Source: Kribbella sp. NBC_01245 (GTDB lineage Bacteria > Actinomycetota > Actinomycetes > Propionibacteriales > Kribbellaceae). Taken from it: a stretch of 64,000 bases of DNA. The number at the start of each line of letters is the position of its first letter. The stretch's first letter is position 1. The stretch is from NCBI RefSeq assembly GCF_036226525.1, contig NZ_CP108487.1:4836001-4900000 (forward strand). The letters run 5' to 3'. The notes under the pieces are model-generated. The model was not told the DNA's origin. It ran no database searches and saw only the letters and a program-made list of their open reading frames with translations. Of this stretch, positions 16,228-24,641 are shown one piece after another. The position numbers were made by a program, and so were the translations under genes.

Positions 16228-16806
16228 ATGGGGCAGATGGGAGTCATTGAGGCGCCGTTGCTGGTTTTGGCAGCCATGGAGTTGGCGGGACAGACGGGGT
16301 TCACGTCGTCCTGCCAGCCCGAGCAAGGCCGGCTGTTGCACACGTTGGCCGGTGGTGCGAGCGCGGCCATTGGCGAGACCGGGACCGGCTGTGGCGTGGG
16401 GTTGGCGTGGCTGATCAGCGGTCGGCGGCCCGGCGTACGCGTGGTGAGCCTGGAGCGGAATCCCGAGCGAGCGGACGAGGCCCGCCGGTTGTTCGCCGAC
16501 GAGCCGGACGTCGAGATCTATACCGGCGACTGGACCGAGATCACCCGGCACGGCCCGTTCGACCTGTTGTTCCTGGACGGTGGCGGCCACGGCAAACACG
16601 GCGTACCGATCGACCCCACCCAGGCCCTCAACCCCGGCGGCACGCTGGTCATCGACGACTTAACCCCGATGACCAGCTGGCCGCCCCACCACGACGGCTC
16701 GATCGACCAGGCCCGCCTGCACTGGCTCAACCACCCCGCCCTCCTCACCACCGAACTCCGCCTGGCCCCCAACCAGGCAACCCTCGTCGGGACGCGCAAG
16801 CCCTAG
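16228..16806 (+). CDS. O-methyltransferase-like SAM protein
   Basis: Protein of 192 aa with an AdoMet-binding fold of the catechol O-methyltransferase type: PEQGRLLHTLAGGASAAIGETGTGCGVGLAWL (motif I), VVSLERNPERADEARRLF, then FDLLFLDGGGHGKH and LNPGGTLVIDDL. The DGGG/DDL pair fits the metal-binding acidic residues of that class, but the substrate is unknown. ATG 16228 is used; ATG 16237 is equally possible and neither has a strong ribosome binding site. Its 3' end overlaps the subtilase gene by 4 bp. Confidence 0.7.
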   Translation: MGQMGVIEAPLLVLAAMELAGQTGFTSSCQPEQGRLLHTLAGGASAAIGETGTGCGVGLAWLISGRRPGVRVVSLERNPERADEARRLFADEPDVEIYTGDWTEITRHGPFDLLFLDGGGHGKHGVPIDPTQALNPGGTLVIDDLTPMTSWPPHHDGSIDQARLHWLNHPALLTTELRLAPNQATLVGTRKP

Positions 16807-19394
16807 CGGAGGCGGCGGTTTGGCAGCGGTGGGACTACGCGAAGTTCGGTGAGGCTGGCTTCTTCGGGGCGGGAGATCTGGACGATGTAGGGGCCGGGTT
16901 CCAGGCCTTCGGTGTCGAGGAGGAGGCGGTCGTCGAGGGTTCGGGCCTCGCGGACGATCTCGCCGTTCCGGTCGATGAGGTCGATGCGAAGGTCTTCGCC
17001 AGGGTTACTGAACGCCAGCGCGGGCCCGTCGCCACGGTCTTCGCCGAGCTCGTAGAGGTAGTGCGTGACCCGGTCGACCACGCGCAGCGGCGGCGGATCG
17101 CCCCACCACTTCGGGAACACGTGCACCTCCTCCCATGGTCCGGGGATGATCCGGCTGTCGGTCTCCATCCGGGTGGAAATGCGATAGCGGGTGACCTGGC
17201 CACCGGTGACGCGGAGGTAGCACGTCGACTTCGGCGGCGGGTAGAGCGTCACGTTCCGGAGGTTCGTCCGGATTTCGATGACGTTGCGCCATTCGTCGTA
17301 CAAGGTCACTTCGAGTGGCCGGTCGGAGTCGAAGACCGCGACGGCGGGACGGCTGAAGATCTTGCGATCCGGCACGTCCAGCCGGAAGTAGTCGGCGTTG
17401 ACCGAGGTTTTCACGCCACCACCGATGTACGGCGAGAACAGCAGGTCGCGGTGCAACGTCGCGTCGTACGTGCCGGGGCCCCAGCTCCGCGTGAAGAAGG
17501 GGCTCCACTTGTTCGTCTCGAACAGCATGACGGCCGCCGACTCGAACGAGTCGTTCTTCTCGAACACGTCCCGCGGCAATGAGGCCGGCTGTTGTGTCAC
17601 CCGCAGGCTGTACGCCGTTACGCCGCCGCCGGTGACACGAATTCGGTAATCACCGGGTGGCAGCAACCCGGTCAGCGTGAGCCCGCCGGAGGTGTCCGTC
17701 CGGGTCATGTCGTCGGGGCCGCGGACGTCCGGGTCCTCCCCTTCGACGAGTACGCCGAGCGTGCTGAGGCGTTCGTACCAGTCGACGGCCACGGTCACCG
17801 TCGAGAACCGCTCCACCCGGAACTTCCAGTAGTCGGTATCCCCCGACTTCGACCGCGCCGTGAACGGGCCGAGCCCCGGCTGGAGCGCACCACCCGGACC
17901 GGTCGGGATGAGCTGACTCGCGGTTGCCGGGGTGTTGTTCGGCTCGCTGTTGTCGGGCATCGCGGTACCGATGGCGGCGAACAGCGCGGCGAACGCGTCT
18001 AGTCCCTTCGTCACCCGGCCCGTCCCCTGCCAGGCGGTTTCGACCAGGATGCGGCGAATGTCGTGCGCGCTCAGGTTCGGGTTGGCGCTGCGCATCATCG
18101 CGGCAACGCCCGCCACGATCGGCGCGGCGAACGACGTACCGTTCTTCGTCGATCCGAGCGGGGCGGCTCCGTCCGGCGCGACCGGGATCGCCGTACCTGG
18201 TGCCCAGAGGTTGACCGACGAGCCGTAGTTCGAGAACCCGGCAGCGTTGTCGGAGGCGTCGAGTGCGCCGATCGTGAGTACGCCCGGCGTCCTGGTGGCA
18301 GGCCGGATGTTCTCATCATCCGGAAGGTCGAGCGTGCTGTTGCCGGCGGCCGCGATCAGCACCACGCCGTTGTCCGCCGCGAACTGGAACGCCTTGTCCC
18401 ACGCGGTGGTCGGGAACCAGATTTCGTCCTGACCCCAGGTCCCGATGGACATGTTGAGTACGTCGAGCCCCCAGGCCGCGCAGATCCGTGCGCAGCGCAT
18501 CATCTGGTCCACCGAGATGTCGGTCCGGAACAGCATCGGCGTGGCCACCGTCCCGCCGCTGCCCGCCGCCCCGGCCGCGTTGTTCAGGATGCCCGCGCCC
18601 GCACTGGCGACCGAGTTGCCGTGCCAGCCGTTCGACGGCGAAATCCCGCCCGCGGGCGTGCCCTCGGCCATCAGGTTGAGCTGCATCACGCCGGCGCCGA
18701 GGTCGGACGCGGTCTGCCCCGCCGCGACGATCGGTGCACCGTTGGCGTCGAGCCAGAACCCGTTGTCCAGCACGGCCAGTACGACGAACGGGTTGCTCCG
18801 CATCCGCTGGATCGAGTCCATCAACTGCCAGGCCTCGACCATCCGGGTCCGCCCGGCGAATGCCGCATAGGCGAACGGGTTGGCGCCGGCACCCGGTATC
18901 GCGCTTTCCGTTGCCGTCGACAACGGCATGGCGAGTGGTTCGCCGAACAGGTTGAGGCCGATCGGCCTTCCGTCCAAGGCGAATCGGGCCGTCATCGCCG
19001 CGACGGCCGCGCCCATCTCCGAACTCGCGAACACCTCGTCACCGCGGTCGCCGACCGCCCGCTGCAACAGATCGTCCTGCCCGTCGACCGCAGGCACCTC
19101 GCGAAACTTCAACCGTACGGCGACCGGGCCGCGCAACGCGTCTTCGCGGACGTGGATGCCCTCCGGCGGCTCGGGCAGTTCCCGATCGTCGATCACCTCC
19201 GCGCCGTACCGGCCGACGAGTTCGTCGATCAGCTCGCGGTCTTCCTCGTCGACGATCACCTCGTCCGCGACGTACACCGCGGCAGTCAGATCCGTCGGCC
19301 CGAGCGCCGCGACCGATCTCCCGGCCGTCCGGCTCCGCCAGTCGGCGTAGTGGGCGAGCACTCCACCCTCGTCAACACGCACTTGTCCCGTCAT
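16803..19394 (-). CDS. S8 subtilisin-like protease without signal peptide
   Basis: Subtilase of 863 aa. The catalytic triad is complete: Asp210 in VLDNGF, His258 in WHGNSVA, Ser421 in NGTSFAAP; oxyanion-region AAAGNST precedes the serine. The first ~190 residues form a charged pre-domain (DLTAAVYVADEVIVDEEDRE) with no signal peptide or membrane segment, and the C-terminal ~380 residues are beta-rich PPC-like domains. ATG 19394 follows GGGGGA. Most bacterial subtilases of this size are secreted, so a cytoplasmic form is unusual. It is divergent from a nuclease-like gene; shared control over 139 bp is likely. Confidence 0.85.
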   Translation of the reverse strand: MTGQVRVDEGGVLAHYADWRSRTAGRSVAALGPTDLTAAVYVADEVIVDEEDRELIDELVGRYGAEVIDDRELPEPPEGIHVREDALRGPVAVRLKFREVPAVDGQDDLLQRAVGDRGDEVFASSEMGAAVAAMTARFALDGRPIGLNLFGEPLAMPLSTATESAIPGAGANPFAYAAFAGRTRMVEAWQLMDSIQRMRSNPFVVLAVLDNGFWLDANGAPIVAAGQTASDLGAGVMQLNLMAEGTPAGGISPSNGWHGNSVASAGAGILNNAAGAAGSGGTVATPMLFRTDISVDQMMRCARICAAWGLDVLNMSIGTWGQDEIWFPTTAWDKAFQFAADNGVVLIAAAGNSTLDLPDDENIRPATRTPGVLTIGALDASDNAAGFSNYGSSVNLWAPGTAIPVAPDGAAPLGSTKNGTSFAAPIVAGVAAMMRSANPNLSAHDIRRILVETAWQGTGRVTKGLDAFAALFAAIGTAMPDNSEPNNTPATASQLIPTGPGGALQPGLGPFTARSKSGDTDYWKFRVERFSTVTVAVDWYERLSTLGVLVEGEDPDVRGPDDMTRTDTSGGLTLTGLLPPGDYRIRVTGGGVTAYSLRVTQQPASLPRDVFEKNDSFESAAVMLFETNKWSPFFTRSWGPGTYDATLHRDLLFSPYIGGGVKTSVNADYFRLDVPDRKIFSRPAVAVFDSDRPLEVTLYDEWRNVIEIRTNLRNVTLYPPPKSTCYLRVTGGQVTRYRISTRMETDSRIIPGPWEEVHVFPKWWGDPPPLRVVDRVTHYLYELGEDRGDGPALAFSNPGEDLRIDLIDRNGEIVREARTLDDRLLLDTEGLEPGPYIVQISRPEEASLTELRVVPPLPNRRLR

Positions 19395-19533
19395 GCCATC
19401 CCCCAACGTTCTTACGGCCCCGGCTTCGGCACAGCCAAGAGCACCCCCGTCACCGAGTGTGCCCCCACCACGGCCACCACGACCAGACCTCGGCACTAGG
19501 CAGTAGCCGCGGTCCCTCCTACGGTGGTCAGCC
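19395..19533. promoter_or_regulatory. Divergent promoter region of subtilase and nuclease-like genes
   Basis: 139 bp separate the two start codons. I see no clear palindrome and no convincing -35/-10 pair. The length is enough for two promoters, so common regulation is possible but not shown. Confidence 0.3.
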
Positions 19534-21396
19534 ATGACAGCGCTGTCCTCGGCCGCCGACCTGTGGCGCGACCTCTGCGAAACGAAGAAGCTGCGACTGA
19601 AGGGCTACGACCAGGACCTCGCCGACACCATCCGCACAGCCTTCTCGCTGACGGCCCGCGAGGACATCGCGGCCGGACTAACCCGTGTCGACGCCACCGC
19701 TGAGGCATTGTTGCGCGTCATGCTCGCGTCTTTGCGCCCCTTCACGGAAATGCTCACGGATCTGCTTGGGCTGTATGCGCGAATAGACGCCGATACCGGC
19801 ACCGGGGACAATCTTCGAATCGTCTACGAATTCCAGCAGGACAAGGAGCTTGACCTCCTTCTCAGCAACTTTCGCGAAGAGGTCAAGAGGACCGTCACGA
19901 GACTGGAATCAGTCTTGGCCGTTCAGGTGACGATCGACTCTCCGCGATTCCCGCTAGCCGGCCGGGCAGGCGTTGGCCGGATTCCGGCCGAGCTAGGAGA
20001 TTGGGTCGATCAATACGCCAATGGCGACATCTGGCCTACCGGAATTCCGTCGCCACCGAAGACGGGTATCGATGATTTGGACCGGGCGGCCGCTGAGGCG
20101 ATGGAGGTCTTTCACAGCGTTCTCGGACGCGCCCGCATGGTGTCGGCAGGCCGACCCGCATTGGCTGCGGAGCTTGGCGAGGAGGCCGGCTCACCTGAAG
20201 ACCTCCGGGCGCTCTGGATGCTGGTCTCCGAATTCTGGCTTCTCGAGTGCGTGATCGGCCTGCACAGCGCGCTCGCAGCCGAGGACGTCAACGAGCTGGC
20301 GCCTGATCTGACCGGCATGCTGCGCGGCTGGCTGGATTCGTTGCCCACCAGGTTGCACCTGGCAGAGGTACGACGCGAGGTCCTCGAGTCGATCCTGTCG
20401 TTGCCGACCTGGGGGTTCCGGCACGAGCTCTACGCGGCATGGGTCATCACCGAGATCGACGCGGCACTCGACCAGCGCCTGCGCTTCCGCGTCGACAACG
20501 GCCGGCTCGCCTTCCCCTTCCACGAAACGCTGATCGCCATCCTGCCCTGTGCGGGCAGCACCCTCGAGTTGTGGACCGAGCTGCGTTCACCCCTGGATAA
20601 CCCGGTCGGCAAGTCGCGAACCAAGAACATCCAGCCCGACTACCGCTTCTTCGACGCCGCCGCGGACGACCGGACGACCGGCACACCTCTCGCGATAGAG
20701 GTGAAGCAGTACGGCAAGGCCGCGAACAAGAGCCATGGCCTCGCACTAGCCGACTACACCGAGGGCCTTCCCAACGCGAAGGTGATTCTGGCCGCGTACG
20801 GCGTGGTGGGCCCGAAAGTGAAGAACTGGGTCGCCGCGGCGAACCGCGACAGGGCCATCATCGTGGCCGACCTCCGCCCGGCCCGGCCTGCCGAATCAGC
20901 GGCGTTCCGGCAAGCCGTCATCGAGGCGTTGCCCCCAGCTCCTGCGCCCGCCGCCGAAGTCGTCCTCAACGGTGAGGATCTGACCATCAGCTTGCACTGG
21001 AATTCCTCGGTGCATGACCTGGATCTTCACGCGATGGTGAGACACGAGCGCGGGACGTCGTACATCTATCACCGGTTGCTCGTCGGCGACCACGCCAGGC
21101 TCGACGAGGACGCTCGGGACGGTGGGCCGGAGACCCTGCGCATAACCAACCCAGCCGACGAGGGATGGCGCACCGTCGAGATCTGGGTTGATGTCTATCC
21201 GCACGACGAGCCCGCCACCTTCGCCGATGCCGATCCGGTTCTGGTGTTGACCGGCGCTACCGAGACGCACGTGCTGAAGCCGCCACTTCCACTTCCCGAT
21301 GACGACCAGCTCGCCTGGCGCGCGGCGACGATCCGTGCGGATGGGACCGTGTTTGCCCATGGCGTGTACGCGAGCCGGTCACACCTCCGGGAGTGA
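19534..21396 (+). CDS. PD-(D/E)XK nuclease-like protein with C-terminal beta-sandwich
   Basis: Cytoplasmic protein of 620 aa that I do not recognise as a named family. Residues 1-330 are helical and uncharacterised. At 368-391 there is a PD-(D/E)XK signature: Pro368-Asp369, then Glu389-Val-Lys391 in LAIEVKQY, with YAAWVITEID and RFRVDNGR before it as in restriction-like folds. Residues ~480-575 (ISLHWNSSVHDLDLHAMV, then LDEDARDGGPETLRI) resemble DUF2135/YfaP or TerD-like calcium-binding sandwiches. ATG 19534 follows GGTGG. It diverges from the subtilase and its 3' end overlaps an MFS gene by 18 bp. Confidence 0.6.
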   Translation: MTALSSAADLWRDLCETKKLRLKGYDQDLADTIRTAFSLTAREDIAAGLTRVDATAEALLRVMLASLRPFTEMLTDLLGLYARIDADTGTGDNLRIVYEFQQDKELDLLLSNFREEVKRTVTRLESVLAVQVTIDSPRFPLAGRAGVGRIPAELGDWVDQYANGDIWPTGIPSPPKTGIDDLDRAAAEAMEVFHSVLGRARMVSAGRPALAAELGEEAGSPEDLRALWMLVSEFWLLECVIGLHSALAAEDVNELAPDLTGMLRGWLDSLPTRLHLAEVRREVLESILSLPTWGFRHELYAAWVITEIDAALDQRLRFRVDNGRLAFPFHETLIAILPCAGSTLELWTELRSPLDNPVGKSRTKNIQPDYRFFDAAADDRTTGTPLAIEVKQYGKAANKSHGLALADYTEGLPNAKVILAAYGVVGPKVKNWVAAANRDRAIIVADLRPARPAESAAFRQAVIEALPPAPAPAAEVVLNGEDLTISLHWNSSVHDLDLHAMVRHERGTSYIYHRLLVGDHARLDEDARDGGPETLRITNPADEGWRTVEIWVDVYPHDEPATFADADPVLVLTGATETHVLKPPLPLPDDDQLAWRAATIRADGTVFAHGVYASRSHLRE

Positions 21397-22584
21397 AAGG
21401 TGGCGTCGCATTGCTGGTTGGACTAGCGCAAGAACGAGGGCGGTTAGGGCGGAGAGGGTCCAGAGGGTGGTGGGGCCGGCGGCGGTGAGGAGTTGGGTGC
21501 CGGCGATGGGGGCGAGGGTGGTGGCGATTCCCCAGCTGAGGCCGTAGGTGGCCATGTAGCGGCCGCGGGCGTTGTCTGGCGCGAGGGCGGCGACGATCGT
21601 GTAGGCGCGGCTGAAGAGCAGGAGGTCGCCCAGGCTCCAGACGACTGTGGCCGCGAGGAATGACGGCAGGGTCGTGGCGAACGCGTTGGCCAGCAGGCCC
21701 GCGCTGAGGAGGAGGTAGCCGATCGCCATGGCCGCGAAGTCGTCTAGCTCTCTGACTTGCCGTAGCCGTTGCAGTGGCTGAGCCAGCACTAAGGTCAGCG
21801 CTGACACCGCCAGAACCAGGCCGACCGTGGAAGCCGGTAGGTCCCGTGCGAGCAGCGTGAACGGGAGTCCGATCACCAGTTGCATGTAGAGCGTGGCGAA
21901 GACTGTTCCGGTCGCGAGCATGGCCAGCAGCCGTGGATCCCGCCAACTGCCACCAGCGGCCGACGATGCCGGGCGGCTGGACGTGGTCGGGAGAGCGAAG
22001 GCGATCAGGGTGGCGCAGGCCAGGCAGGTGATGGCGTCGGCTGCGAAGAGCCAGCGTAGGTCGAAGTGGCCGAGGGCGGCTGCCAGGAGGCCGGCGAGTA
22101 CGGCGCCTGCTGCGACGGCTGCGCCCAGGAGGCCGTAGGCGGCTGGGCGGTCGAGGGCTTCGGTTACGTCAGCGATGATCGCTTGGCTGGGTGGTTCGTA
22201 GATCTCGAATACCAAGCCGAGCAGGATGGCGGCGAGAACGGCCGACCACAGGGTGCTCGAGAGGGCGATCCAGGCCTGAGCGATGGCACATCCCACCAGG
22301 CCGACGACGATCGTGTGCTTCGCTCCGAGTCGATCGGCCAAGTGACCACCAAAGACGCGGGACGGAATGGTCGCGAGGCCGAACACCGTGAGCACCAGCC
22401 CGGCCTCGGCCACCGAGGCGCCGAGTTCGACCGTCAGGACGACGCCGAGGAAGGGCAGGGTGAAGGCGCCGAGCCGGTTCACCGCCCGTGCGACCACCAG
22501 CACCCAGACCGTCGACGACAAACCGCGCCACGACACCGCCGGGGCGGGCCGTGCGTGACTGTCGAAAGCACTATGGTTGGTCAC
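21379..22584 (-). CDS. MFS transporter
   Basis: Inner-membrane protein of 401 aa with 12 predicted helices. Motif A-like GGHLADRLGAKHTIVVG lies between helices 2 and 3. In the second half, GLSWGIATTLAPIAGTQLL is typical of drug:H+ antiporters of the MFS. Substrate unknown. GTG 22584 is separated by 25 nt from the divergent CGNR gene, which is a good candidate regulator. The 3' end overlaps the nuclease-like gene by 18 bp in the convergent arrangement. Confidence 0.85.
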   Translation of the reverse strand: MTNHSAFDSHARPAPAVSWRGLSSTVWVLVVARAVNRLGAFTLPFLGVVLTVELGASVAEAGLVLTVFGLATIPSRVFGGHLADRLGAKHTIVVGLVGCAIAQAWIALSSTLWSAVLAAILLGLVFEIYEPPSQAIIADVTEALDRPAAYGLLGAAVAAGAVLAGLLAAALGHFDLRWLFAADAITCLACATLIAFALPTTSSRPASSAAGGSWRDPRLLAMLATGTVFATLYMQLVIGLPFTLLARDLPASTVGLVLAVSALTLVLAQPLQRLRQVRELDDFAAMAIGYLLLSAGLLANAFATTLPSFLAATVVWSLGDLLLFSRAYTIVAALAPDNARGRYMATYGLSWGIATTLAPIAGTQLLTAAGPTTLWTLSALTALVLALVQPAMRRHLSLPEV

Positions 22585-22609
22585 GACCTGGACTTTACGG
22601 AGATTGGGG

Positions 22610-23194
22610 GTGACTGGTCAAGTGAACTTCGATAGTCACGTATTGAACCTGCTGACCGCCGCGGTCCAGCTGGTGAACAGGCTCACCCCGGGCCAGACCG
22701 GCGGGGCTGACTTCGAGGTGCCGGTTGGCACGGCGCTGGTCGAGGCCGTCGCGGATGCGCTCGGGGCGGACGGGCGACGGCGTCCGAAGGTCAGCAAGGC
22801 CGATGCCGAGAAGCTGAGCGCAGTGGCGGTCAGGATGCGGGTGGTGTTCGAGGCGGCCCACGGGGGCGATACCGACCAGGCCGCGTCCGAGGTCAACGGC
22901 CTGCTGCGGGCGACCGATGCCCGGCCGCAGCTCGACAAGACCGATGGCTGGAACCTGCATTTCCACGGGCCCGATGACACCCTGGCCAACGGCTGGGCGG
23001 CCGGATGCGCCGCCGGACTCGCGATGGCTCTGGGCAGCGACCTCGCCGGCCGCCTCGGCGTCTGCGCCGCGCCGGCCTGCGATCGCGTCTTCGTCGACAC
23101 CTCGAAGAACAGCAAACGCCGCTTCTGCTCCCCCGCCTGCCAAAGCCGCGTAAAAGCCGCCGCGCACCGAGCCCGCCAAGCCGAGACCCGCTAA
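22610..23194 (+). CDS. CGNR zinc-finger domain protein, probable regulator
   Basis: Protein of 194 aa with an ABATE-like N-terminal domain (LNLLTAAVQLVNRLT to LHFHGPDD) and a C-terminal treble-clef zinc finger: CAAPACDRVFVD then RRFCSPACQSRVKAAAHR, four Cys as expected for CGNR. Family members are treated as stress-related DNA-binding regulators. GTG 22610 has GGAG at good spacing. It shares a 25-bp divergent start region with the MFS gene, so it probably controls that exporter. Confidence 0.75.
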   Translation: MTGQVNFDSHVLNLLTAAVQLVNRLTPGQTGGADFEVPVGTALVEAVADALGADGRRRPKVSKADAEKLSAVAVRMRVVFEAAHGGDTDQAASEVNGLLRATDARPQLDKTDGWNLHFHGPDDTLANGWAAGCAAGLAMALGSDLAGRLGVCAAPACDRVFVDTSKNSKRRFCSPACQSRVKAAAHRARQAETR

Positions 23195-24039
23195 ACCAGG
23201 TTTGCGGCCGCCCAGGAGGCGAGGGTCGTGGGCGTGGTGGTCAGCAGGGTGCGGGGGTTCTCAGGGGTGAAGTCCCGGAGCGTCATGCCGAGGATGCCTT
23301 CCACCTGAGCCTCGGTCATCCCCAAGGATCGAAGCGCCGAACGCTGCCGGTCGTCCGTGATGTGTTCAGCGCGCACCTCCCGCCCGAGCACACGCGTGAG
23401 GATGTCAGCGACTTGCGCGAACGAAAGGTCCTCGGGCCCATGCACGGCCTGTACGTCGCGCCCGGCCCACTCGGTCGAAAGGAGCCGAACGGTCGCGATC
23501 TCGGCGATATCGCGCGGGTCCACCCACGGCATACTCGCGTCGAGCGCCATCGTCGTACGAAGAACCCCTTCCTGCAGCGCCGACGGATCGAGCAGCAGGT
23601 TGGTGAAGAAATACCCGCACCTCAAATGCAGTACCGAAACACCGGTCGCGTCGAGCAATTCCTCCGTCCGCGCCAGGCCATCGATCTCACCCGCTCCAGA
23701 CCGCTTCTCCGCGCCAATACTGCTAAGGAAGACCGTCCGCTCAATCTGGTTAGCGACCACCGCACGAGCCGCGCTGAACCCCATCCGCGCATACCCAGCC
23801 ACCGGATCGTCGTCACCGGTCGGCGGATCGACCCAGAACAAGGCCTCCACCGCCTTCGTCGCGTCCACCACGAATTCCACGTCGCCCTGGTCCCCGACAG
23901 CCACGTCGACGTACGGCAGCAGCGCCGGATCGAGCTTCTGCGGATCCCGCACGAGAACCATCGGTCGCACTCCAGCCTGCACCAGCAGCCGTACGACGCG
24001 CGACCCGACCTGTCCCGTTGGCGTGGTGACCGCGATCAT
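23191..24039 (-). CDS. NmrA-like NAD(P)-binding protein
   Basis: Atypical short-chain dehydrogenase/NmrA family, 282 aa. The dinucleotide motif TGQVGS is at residues 8-13, followed by VRDPQKL; LSSIGAEK and the DIAEIATVRLL helix fit the NmrA/QOR2 type. These proteins sense or reduce quinones or NAD(P) ratios. ATG 24039 has GAAGGGAA upstream. A GTTC-N15-GGGTAC promoter lies 31 nt before the start, suggesting general-stress control. It overlaps the 3' end of the CGNR gene by 4 bp. Confidence 0.75.
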   Translation of the reverse strand: MIAVTTPTGQVGSRVVRLLVQAGVRPMVLVRDPQKLDPALLPYVDVAVGDQGDVEFVVDATKAVEALFWVDPPTGDDDPVAGYARMGFSAARAVVANQIERTVFLSSIGAEKRSGAGEIDGLARTEELLDATGVSVLHLRCGYFFTNLLLDPSALQEGVLRTTMALDASMPWVDPRDIAEIATVRLLSTEWAGRDVQAVHGPEDLSFAQVADILTRVLGREVRAEHITDDRQRSALRSLGMTEAQVEGILGMTLRDFTPENPRTLLTTTPTTLASWAAANLV

Positions 24040-24070
24040 CGCCAATTCCCTTCCCTCGAGTAGTCGCCAA

Positions 24071-24095
24071 GTACCCAGGACCGCGCGATAGGAAC
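24071..24095 (-). promoter_or_regulatory. Sigma-B-type promoter for the NmrA-like gene
   Basis: On the minus strand GTTC (24092-24095) is followed after 15 nt by GGGTAC (24071-24076), ending 31 nt before the start codon. This matches the GNNT-N14-16-GGGTAC/T pattern recalled for Streptomyces sigma-B. Confidence 0.55.
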
Positions 24096-24098
24096 GGC

Positions 24099-24112
24099 CT
24101 ATGACGACATAG
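24099..24112. promoter_or_regulatory. Short inverted repeat upstream of the formate dehydrogenase operon
   Basis: CTATG and CATAG arms around ACGA lie 47 nt before fdsG, followed by an AT-rich TAGATAAGTTGTATTT stretch that likely holds the operon promoter. It may be a regulator site; no regulator gene is adjacent. Confidence 0.3.
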
Positions 24113-24158
24113 ATAAGTTGTATTTGCCGCGCTCCCGCCGGACCGGGACCCTCGTGAC

Positions 24159-24641
24159 ATGACGACTGACGTGACGAACCCAGCGGCGGTGCGCACGGCA
24201 CGAGTGCGGGAGATCGCCTCGGACCTGCGGGAACTCCGCGGTCCACTGATCCCGATCCTGCACGCGGTCCAGGAAGATCTCGGCCATGTCGATCAGGTCG
24301 ACGTCGCGGTGATCGCCGATGTGCTCAACCTTTCCGTGGCCGAGGTACACGGTGTCGTCACGTTCTACAAGGACTTCCGCCGCGAACCAGGCGGCCGTAC
24401 GACGCTGAGGATCTGCCAGGCAGAGGCTTGCCAGGCGGTGGGCGCCGAGGCCCTCGGTGACCACGTCAAACGGCGTACCGGATTGAGCTTCGGCAAGACG
24501 TCGGTCGACGGCAAGCTCACCCTCGACGAGGTCTTCTGCCTCGGCAACTGCGCCCTCGGTCCGGCGGTCCAGGTCAACGGCAAACTCCACGGCAAGGTCA
24601 CCCCGGCACGGCTCGACGCAATCCTGGGAGAAGCCCGATGA
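24159..24641 (+). CDS. fdsG: Formate dehydrogenase gamma subunit, NuoE-like
   Basis: [2Fe-2S] thioredoxin-like subunit, 160 aa, of the cytoplasmic NAD-dependent molybdenum formate dehydrogenase. Cluster ligands are Cys86, Cys91, Cys127 and Cys131 (RICQAEAC and FCLGNC). The N-terminal helical part, with VQEDLGHVDQVDVAVIADVLNLSVAEVHGVVTFYKDF, is the NuoE/HoxE helical domain. It passes electrons between the alpha subunit chain and the FMN subunit. First gene of a six-gene operon; its stop overlaps the fdsB start as ATGA. Confidence 0.9.
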   Translation: MTTDVTNPAAVRTARVREIASDLRELRGPLIPILHAVQEDLGHVDQVDVAVIADVLNLSVAEVHGVVTFYKDFRREPGGRTTLRICQAEACQAVGAEALGDHVKRRTGLSFGKTSVDGKLTLDEVFCLGNCALGPAVQVNGKLHGKVTPARLDAILGEAR

